From positions 53,208,693 through 53,272,692 of the forward strand of contig CM039122.1 in the NCBI GenBank assembly GCA_022036555.1: a stretch of DNA of 64,000 nt. Direction: 5' to 3'. The notes beneath the pieces were generated by a model that saw nothing but the letters and a program-made list of their open reading frames with translations, did no database searches and was not told the DNA's origin. Positions 58,801 through 64,000 of the stretch are shown here, piece after piece (positions within the stretch are counted from its first letter, which is position 1; each line of letters starts with the position of its first letter). The position numbers and the translations under genes are program-made. The stretch comes from Microstegium vimineum. Taxonomy: Eukaryota > Streptophyta > Magnoliopsida > Poales > Poaceae.

Positions 58801-61800
58801 ATGCTAAGGACGCATCCGACGAATATCGTCGTAGCCGCAGTAAACTCATGCACCTCTTTCTCCGTGGGGAGAGGTAGTGCAGGAGGGTTACTGACGACCC
58901 AAAACACGCCCATAGCCGAGAGCCACAACTGCGCTCTCGTCTGCCACCTCTTGAAGTTCTCACCAGTGAACTTCTCAGGTTTCATCGCATCAAATGATCT
59001 AGCCATCGCTAAACGCCTATAAGGTTTTTGGATTATTGGAAATAGAGGCGAATTAGCAATGAATCTAATTCCAGTAATGAGGACAACAATTATAACAACG
59101 TGTATCATAGGCAAACCTATCACAGATACACGGTCTACTAAAACATGAATCGAACGTGCTAACACTACGATCAGAGGCAATCTCGATCTACTCAGTGCTA
59201 GCAACATGATAAACATAAGAACGAACAAAGAGAGAGGCATTCTTACAGTGGGGTTGTCGGCACTAGAGGAGCTAGCGCAATAGTAGTCGAAGCAGGCCGG
59301 CGGTGAAGACCAGTGGACGCCGGCGTAGAGGGAAGCAGACGGACAGCGAGCAGTCGCGACGACGCTTCCCAAAAACCTTATACGCCCCCTATCCCGTGCA
59401 GGGACACAAGAGGACGTGGGCTTCGAAGACCTGCTCTCCCGGCGCCGATGACACGGCGGCGGCGAGATGGAGAAGGCGAGGACGGCGGCTCAGTACAGAG
59501 CTACGAGGAAGAGATGTAGCACCGGTAGCCAATGAGGGAGACGTCTCTCCCAAATATAGGCAGGACGCGCTGCGGCAGATGGTAAGTAATCAGCCGCGCC
59601 AATCACCGTATTAAGGTAAGTGTCAATCACTCAATCAATCACCATTAATACGAGAATAATTGCTTACCAAAACAGTCAGCGTAATTTTCTCCATGCATAC
59701 AAAAATAACGAGTGGCAAAAGGTAGCTGCGGACCGCAAGCATGAGGCCGGGAAATCGCCGGACCATTCACGCGCATGCCGTGCGCCCGCGCCCTTCGTCC
59801 CGCCCCGCCCGGCGAGGCGAGCGAGCGCATGAGTTTCTCCCTTTTCCCTCTCACTCCCATAGCTTCAACTAGATGGGGATAACTCACCCTTTTAAGTGAG
59901 GCTCACTCCTTCTAGAGTAGCAAGGTGGGACTATAGTCCCCCACCATATCATGCATGTGTGAGTGGACCTTTGGAGTTTATAGGAATTATCAATTGGGCT
60001 AGGCCCAATTCTTCTAACAAGATATACTATGCATTGCAACAAATCCTAAATCTAGACGGAAATCATTAGAAATCCATCATACCATCCTGCAAAGTCCTAC
60101 ATCGTATGCGATGTGTGTACCGGTAAACATGGATCTTACTGTTGATAACTCACATATCTTGTCTCCATGCTCCATGGCTGATGACTGCGATACAAGTGTG
60201 ATGAGATCAGACGCCTGCTCAACATGCACAATGGAACAACATCTGCACATGATACTGCCAGGACTGGATACTGCATCCCATACTTGGTTGCATGTAATCA
60301 TTATCAGGATATAGGAACTTACAGACCACTCTGCTGGAAGAAAGTGCCGCCACCTTGGTTCTGCAATGCCACTGTTCTGATAAGTCTCATCGTCTAGCTG
60401 GCGGTATAGACGCATAGCTAGGTTACAAACATCTTGTTTTAGTACTGCGCCACGAATCATCTCAAGCTTGATGGGCAGTCCATCTACTGCTATCGAATTA
60501 GGTTCCTCAAGAATGACCGATGTCCTGATCGATCACAATGGAAATTGATGCATTCAAAGCATACTCAGATAAAAGGAAACTAATTCTAGCATCTGTATGA
60601 CTAAACCCACCAATTAAGCTGGTCGTCCTGGTAGCTGCATGCCTCTAGCCACTTAAAGCACGCTTCGGCTTGTTTCAAGGGTGGCTTTGGGTGAACTAGT
60701 CCCATTTCAAATGGTGAACGTCCAAAAATGTATTCTTTCTTCATTTTTGGGCCACTGCAGCTGGGAGTACACGCTGCGTTGGATTCAAAAGGATTGGAAT
60801 CCAGGATCATGATATCTTCTGAGGTTGTTTGGCATGGAGTCTCCTTAGTCACTGACTTTTCTTCTGCCACAGAAAGCAGTAAACCATTAGTTTCTTTGCG
60901 TATCTTGCATACTAGAAGATATAACTAATCTTTGCAAATGATCAATACATGTTTAATAACAATAAAATGTTAGTACTCTGGTTATTCCAGAGGAGCTAAG
61001 ATCTCAAACAAACTCTCAGCCGTTATTTTTTCAAAATAGAAAAAATTTAATAATATAGAAATAAAAAATGAAATATAATTCCTGAAAACACAATAGCAGC
61101 CCCACCTCCCTTATCAGGAAGCCAACCAGAACTATCGATCGTCCCTCTCTCAGAAAACGGCCATACAAGTGGAATACAAAGATTAATATAGGAAACCTTT
61201 TTTTCCCTTTTGCACTGACCATTCTTGTGGTACATGTGCACATTACTACATTTATTATGCTAAATCTGAACACTAGAGTGCATCTTTTAATTTAAATATA
61301 AAAAACAAATTGTAAAGCTATTAGGATCAAGAGTCCCATCGTCTTAATCACGTCTGCATGCTACACATCTACATCCGGCATGTTCCAGAAACGATAATTC
61401 AACAAATATGCATGTAGGAATCTATCATGTATGTCACATTTCAATAACAAAATGTTACACCAACTATACACGTCCCTATGTCCATCACATACAGATCCAT
61501 GCATGTGTATGTTTGTTAGATATAATTGCAAGATCCAGGATATGCTTCCTGTTTCATAAAATAAAAAATACACATTTCTTCTATTGCCACCTAAAAGGTA
61601 TAAGGTAATGTGTGATAACATTGATCTAGATCTCGATTTACTTACATGGATGGTCCACGGTTATTTCGGATTACCGTAATAAATCCTTATATATGTATCA
61701 ACTCTCTACAAAATAAATGGGATCTTGTATAACCTGGACAAGATGAAGCTGCAGGAAATTTGTTTTGGTAAGTATCACATTGGGTTCCTTTTCTGATTTC

Positions 61801-63065
61801 AACTTCCGTTTGACTTATTTTCTCAGATGGAACTTCTTGTTTGGTTCTTGGATGCAGATTTGAAAATACGTCCTTGAGGTTTGACCTTGATTGCGCCCTG
61901 TAAATAGTTACACACATCTGTAATGTCTAGCCCAGAGCAGAACAAGAACTTAATTATGAAGAAATATCCAATATGAATATATGAATAGTGGCAGAGGATT
62001 GAGTACCTGGGAGCAGCGTTTTTAGGATGGAAGCTCACAGTCCTAGACTCAAAGGGATAGGTATCAAGGATTTCAACATCTTCAGAACTGTCCGAAGTAG
62101 TTTGGCATGAACTCATCTGAACCACCGGCTTTTTTTCTGCTTCAACACGCAACAAAACCGTAAGTTTGTTCTTTGCATGCCTCTTGTTTCATATGATGAC
62201 TATTTTCTAAGAAAAAAGCTCCTAAAACTTGTCAGTAATTTGTTGTCACTAGCAGCTAGTTGATCTAGGCTGAATGTATTTATTAAATCTCTGAAAAGTA
62301 GCAATACATATTTGAAATTGCTAAGTAGGCATTTTATCAACTCTCCCAAAAGAAAATGGGATCTAGGGTGAATGTAAGATAATTTGTGTAACTAGGATAG
62401 GGTGAAGCTTGTTGGATCATGCCATGGTGAGATCCGCATTGAGTACCTTCTCTGATTAGGAATTCGGATTGGCTCCTTTCCTCAGATGCAACCTCCGGTT
62501 GAGTTTTTAGTCGTTGATTGGTAAATATCTCCTTAGGGTTCGATCTTAACTGTACCCTGCATGCACAACATGCACATATGCAATTTCAAGCCCAAAGCAG
62601 AACAGTATCTTTAAGACACAGAAGAGCCTCCGGCAAGCATTATAAAATTAAGACGAAGCAATAACATGGGTCAAGAAAACCCTTGAACTCCAATTTCACC
62701 CTATATGGTCGCACCCTAACCTAGGCTTTCGACCACAGCAACTACCCATTGGTAATACGGGCTAAATCAACCACAGGTGCAATGGGCCGACATCTTGCCA
62801 CTTTTTTTTTTTTGGGTTACCAGTGATTGGTGAACCCTGGCCGGTGTCTGGTATTTTCCTCAATAAGTTTAGGCAACAGAACAGTATCTTAATTATGAAG
62901 ATGACTGATGTTGATATTGGTAGAGCAACTAGTACCTGGAAGCAGAGTTTGCAGTAGAGCCCGCAGTCCTAGACTGAAAAGGTTTGTCCAGGATGACAAC
63001 ATCGTCCGCCCCGTCTGAATTAGTTTGGCACAAAGTCGCCTGAACCACTGGTTTTTTTTCTGCTT
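52867..63065 (-). CDS. Ulp1-like (C48-type) gene with repeated SIM-like exons; 5' end not seen
   Basis: Possible SUMO-protease-derived gene. Minus-strand exons: A1 63065-62936, B1 62556-62393, A2 62136-62007, B2 61897-61734, A3 60863-60611, C 60524-60323, D 60214-60083, then after a copia insertion E 53576 to about 53313, a short one at 53239-53196, and the last 52985-52867. A1 to D join in one open frame with GT/AG borders. C and D carry IRGAVLKQDVCNLAMRLYRQ, EPRWRHFLPAEWS and MFTGTHIAYDVGLCRM. E gives VIAPVELDGSWSC, then in another frame AWDFMEKRLNILDPLL. The CRM / P-V-x-L-x-G-x-W / WDF...DP pattern is what I know from plant Ulp1-like domains. The last exon ends RDLLHQMLTMRGNTDRPPSI and VDYPATGPI. 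Oddities: frameshift in E, and the expected catalytic His is Ser. The start codon is not found in this window. Confidence 0.6.
53611..54580 (-). repeat. Copia 3' LTR (970 bp)
   Basis: On the plus strand it starts TGTTGGAAATAGAGG and ends CTTCTAACA. It is preceded by the target duplication AGATA. Compared with the other LTR it lacks a ~27-base segment near its right end and has an extra GAGGCGAGGC repeat near 54390. Confidence 0.92.
54581..55125 (-). other. Copia 3' untranslated internal region with polypurine tract
   Basis: Non-coding DNA between the RNase H stop and the 3' LTR. Read on the minus strand, the bases just before the LTR are purine-rich (CTGGTGGGTGAT), a candidate polypurine tract for plus-strand priming. 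Confidence 0.6.
55126..56748 (-). CDS. Copia reverse transcriptase - RNase H (pol 3' part)
   Basis: Open frame of 540 codons. RT starts around YWKDAVRSEMDSITANGTWE and KPVGCKWVFKKKLRPDGTIE. The catalytic motif is CLYVDDILIFGT. RNase H shows the TKSTMEAELTALDTAASEAK block and ends HTAKNLTDPFTKGLSR. This part is intact, but it is separated from integrase by the in-frame TAA near 56828, so it cannot be made as part of one polyprotein. Confidence 0.93.
   Translation of the reverse strand: MEDDSVVAPRSKRQRIESFGDDFTVYLVDDTPTTIAEAFASPDTDYWKDAVRSEMDSITANGTWEVTDRPKGCKPVGCKWVFKKKLRPDGTIEKYKARFVAKGYTQKEGEDFFDTYSPVARLTTIRVLLSLAASHGLLVHQMDVKTTFLNGELEEEIYMDQPDEFIAPGQEGKVCKLIKSLYGRKQAPKQWHEKFDKTLTSAGFAVNEADTCVYYRYGGGKGVILCLYVDDILIFGTSIDEINDLKSFLSQNFDMKDLGEADVILNIKLIKGENEITLLQSHYVEKVLSRFGYMDCKSSPTPYDPNLILRKNKRLGRDHLRYSQIIGSLMYLASATRPDILYAVSKLSRFSSNPGDDHWRGIDRVLRYLKGIMSYGIHYSGYPAVLEGYAFRVPDELKATSGYAFTLGGGAVLWRSRKQTILTKSTMEAELTALDTAASEAKWLRELLMDLPVVEKPIPAILINCDNQTVITKVKNSQDSSMKSTKHVKRRLKSVRKLRSSGVIAVEYIHTAKNLTDPFTKGLSRVVIDNASKEMGLRPM
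56827..57705 (-). CDS. Copia integrase (pre-integrase zinc region and catalytic core)
   Basis: Starts within the GAG-pre-integrase region (LCHINFGCMSRLSSMSLIPS, CQACVQAKQ). The integrase core has HSDSCEMN, then LIDDATRYCYVFLL, RSDRGGEYFPSEF and PYSPQSNGVAERKNRTL (the DD-E catalytic set). It stops at TAA after FPMKGA; the family normally continues into the RT linker. The upstream join to protease is broken by a frameshift and TGA (DI*HSRL, usually DIWHSRL). Confidence 0.9.
   Translation of the reverse strand: MCHINFGCMSRLSSMSLIPSFTAVKGSKCQACVQAKQPRKPHKAVDERHLTLLELIHSDSCEMNGVLTKGEKRYFMTLIDDATRYCYVFLLRTKDEALECFKTYKAEVENQLEKKIKRVRSDRGGEYFPSEFDLLCSENGIIHERTPPYSPQSNGVAERKNRTLMELVNVMLGTSGMAKAWWGEAVLTACHVLNRVPTKNSKITPYEGWKGRKLSLHYLRTWGCLAMVSIPINKKRKLGPKTVDCILLGYAHHSTAYKFLVVRSDAPDILVDSLIESRDVTFFENIFPMKGA
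57777..59006 (-). CDS. Copia gag and protease
   Basis: Starts MARSFDAMKPEKFTGENFKR at 59006, the usual copia gag opening. The capsid region is followed by a zinc knuckle (CFVCGKNGHFAKKC, CCHC) and a Lys-rich linker. Protease is represented by WWIDTSANIHVC, where most copias have D[ST]GA, so Gly is replaced by Ser. The frame ends at TAG after GLFRFSL because of a one-base shift. An in-frame extension upstream into the LTR is not real coding sequence. Confidence 0.88.
   Translation of the reverse strand: MARSFDAMKPEKFTGENFKRWQTRAQLWLSAMGVFWVVSNPPALPLPTEKEVHEFTAATTIFVGCVLSILSDQLCDVYMNIKNAAELWEALEHKFSASDAGRELYVMEQYHDFKMVENRPVVEQAHEFQLIVRELEQLGHVLPDKFVAGGMIVKLPSSWRDFATTLKHKRQQIFVEDLLTSLDVEEKSRAKDGPKRTFEGQSSANVMQHAGKKNQNQKGKGKAVQTTQFKKKKMNMDKVVCFVCGKNGHFAKKCRNRKGKKNQQGQKSANVTIDDTSGGSGYGNLPSVFFVCQSNDWWIDTSANIHVCTDISMFSSYQVARGSTVMMGNGSHATVLGVDSVDLKFTSGKIVRLKNVQHAPSIKKNLVSGSLLCRDGFKLVFESNKVVISRYDQFIDKGYDSGGLFRFSL
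59034..60019 (-). repeat. Copia 5' LTR (986 bp)
   Basis: Ends CTTCTAACA at 60019 before AGATA. Its inner end reads TATTGGAAAT, where the 3' LTR has TGTTGGAAAT, so the terminal CA on the coding strand is mutated to TA. Confidence 0.92.
61734..62136 (-). repeat. SIM-like two-exon module, unit 2 (exons A2 + B2)
   Basis: Exon A2 (130 nt) encodes EKKPVVQMSSCQTTSDSSED then VEILDTYPFESRT. Exon B2 (164 nt) encodes AQSRSNLKDVFSNLHPRTKQ and EVPSEKISQTEVEIRKGTQC. Exon lengths are identical to unit 1, so the pair arose by tandem duplication of a segment of about 0.93 kb. A third A-type exon (60863-60611, TSEDIMILDSNPFES) is longer and fused to new sequence. Confidence 0.78.
62393..63065 (-). repeat. SIM-like two-exon module, unit 1 (exons A1 + B1)
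   Basis: Exon A1 (130 nt) encodes EKKPVVQATLCQTNSDGADD then VVILDKPFQSRT. Exon B1 (164 nt) encodes VQLRSNPKEIFTNQRLKTQP and a Glu/Ser-rich stretch. Both have the same lengths and phases as A2 and B2. The acidic-flanked VVILD fits a SUMO-interaction motif (SIM). Confidence 0.75.
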
Positions 63066-63284
63066 CTGCATACAGAAAACTGTAAGTTTCTAGTTTGCAT
63101 ATGCAGCTTCTAGCTGATATAACTTGTTTCTATGGAAGCCCATACGACTGTTTAGTAATTGCTGTTTTCAGTTGTTAAGTGATGAATATGTGTTTGACAT
63201 TTATAAATAGATGTATATAAGAACTCTCTATTAGAGTATATTGGGATATCTCCAGATATGTTAGATACTTAGATTAGGATCATG

Positions 63285-64000
63285 TTTTTTTAGATAAAGA
63301 AAATTTATATTTCCAGCTTCAGTCATCCTCTCTCGAGGATACATCAGGCCACATTATTAAATCGGACATCCAGTGAAACAGGTAAGACCTACGTCACCTG
63401 AGTACACTGGATCAGCTAAAACAAAACTCGTGAAAAAATTACATCTCCAATAAGGAATTCTAACTTGCACTGGTATAACCACCAAGTCACAAATCAACAC
63501 CAAAACACGTCTATTAGACCAAGAGAATACTGAAAGAACGTAGGACGTCAACCGCCATTGGAGATTCCGGATACTGTAACCTGGCAACGGAACGAAGCTC
63601 TTGGTGCACCTGCAAGGGACCTACCAAAACCAATTCGGCAACAAAGCCGACAATCCATGGGATCATCCAAAAGCGACGTCTCCAACGAGCATATGACATC
63701 AAAAGACGCCATCATCACCCACCAGATACACCGGTGTTGGGTTTTCACCCGGGGAGATCCACATGGAGGACAAGACGACGCCTCCAGCGAGGAAAATGGC
63801 GCCCGCAGGCGTCACCGCCGTCCAAACATGGTAGCACTGCCACTGCCTCCACGAGCCGATCTGTTACGCCATACACCAGCGAAGCATCGCTGGATCAAAC
63901 CATCAAATCCGGAGAACCGAGTTCCACCAAAAGGTTGCCCATTGCGGACGATGAAACCATCACCAAAGTGTACGCCTCCTCTTGTCCTTCGCCGTAGCCG
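63285..64000 (-). mobile_element. L1-like LINE, 3' region (continues past the window)
   Basis: Read on the minus strand it runs through 'ggcggtgacgcctgcgggcgccattttcctcgctggaggcgtcgtc' and 'ccgggtgaaaaccc', and ends 'tggaaatataaattttctttatctaaaaaaa'. This is the layout of grass LINE 3' UTRs. It shares phrases with the insertion at 14836-16587. No RT is present in this part. It lies upstream of exon A1 of the Ulp1-like gene, probably in an intron or the 5' flank. Confidence 0.65.

Larger units (their letters stand above)
53611..60019 (-). mobile_element. Full-length Ty1/copia retrotransposon (6.4 kb), defective
   Basis: Two LTRs (53611-54580 and 59034-60019) bracket gag-protease-integrase-RT-RNase H in copia order on the minus strand. 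AGATA flanks the whole element (53606-53610 and 60020-60024). It lies in the intron between exons D and E of the Ulp1-like gene, in the same orientation. The polyprotein is broken by a frameshift near 57781, TGA for Trp near 57716, and TAA near 56828. The leader between the 5' LTR and the gag ATG is only 27 bases, and no initiator-Met primer-binding site (TGGTATCAGAGC type) is seen. The LTRs differ at many positions, so insertion is not very recent. Confidence 0.95.

Noticed and set aside
1..64000. CRISPR arrays, operons, bacterial promoters or plasmid features
   Set aside because: None seen. Direct repeats here are LTRs, MITE ends, microsatellites or LTR-internal arrays, and genes have introns.

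Overview
This window is nuclear DNA from a grass, most likely a panicoid of the sorghum/sugarcane/Miscanthus type. That placement is inferred from three things: very GC-rich first exons, dense Stowaway, Tourist and hAT-like MITEs, and protein families that match grass orthologues as I remember them. A run of exactly 100 N marks a scaffold gap, so this is a draft assembly. No bacterial, organellar or CRISPR features were seen.

Layout. 1-2734: 3' part of a Ty1/copia element whose RNase H is split by a perfect solo LTR, then its 3' LTR running into the gap. 3929-4231 (-): first exon of a sucrase/ferredoxin-like gene. 4.6-8.1 kb: repeats. 8159-10518 (-): neutral/alkaline invertase, complete in four exons except for one in-frame TAG. 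11-17.7 kb: LINE and MITE debris, including a 1.75-kb L1-like insertion. 17836-22482 (+): 12-exon plastid SET-domain methyltransferase, intact. 23800-25891 (-): 3' end of a KH-domain (Quaking/SPIN1-like) gene, now a pseudogene with a 1.69-kb solo LTR inside an exon. 26312-28144 (-): intact single-exon DYW-class PPR gene, divergent from 28687-32299 (+), an intact 8-exon cellulose synthase-like E gene. 32886-34108 (-): small NOI/RIN4-like gene. 34-40.8 kb: no recognisable gene. 40932-42715 (+): nepenthesin-type aspartic protease. 43-45.1 kb: nested MITEs. 45316-50886 (+): DNAJC25-like ER J-protein, 10 exons, with a non-canonical last splice donor. 51.6-52.3 kb: PPR relic. 52867-63065 (-): a Ulp1-like gene whose N-terminal part is a tandem two-exon module carrying SUMO-interaction-like motifs. 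Its intron holds a complete but defective Ty1/copia element (53611-60019, TSD AGATA). The right edge is the 3' part of an L1-like LINE.

The genes are unrelated single-copy plant genes, not an operon or pathway. The common theme is mobile-element traffic: at least four exact target-site duplications can be read. Several genes also carry point lesions (invertase nonsense, DNAJC25 donor, KH multi-lesion, Ulp1-like frameshift) that matter for any gene model. The strongest candidate for something undescribed is the Ulp1-like gene with its expanding SIM-like exon module.
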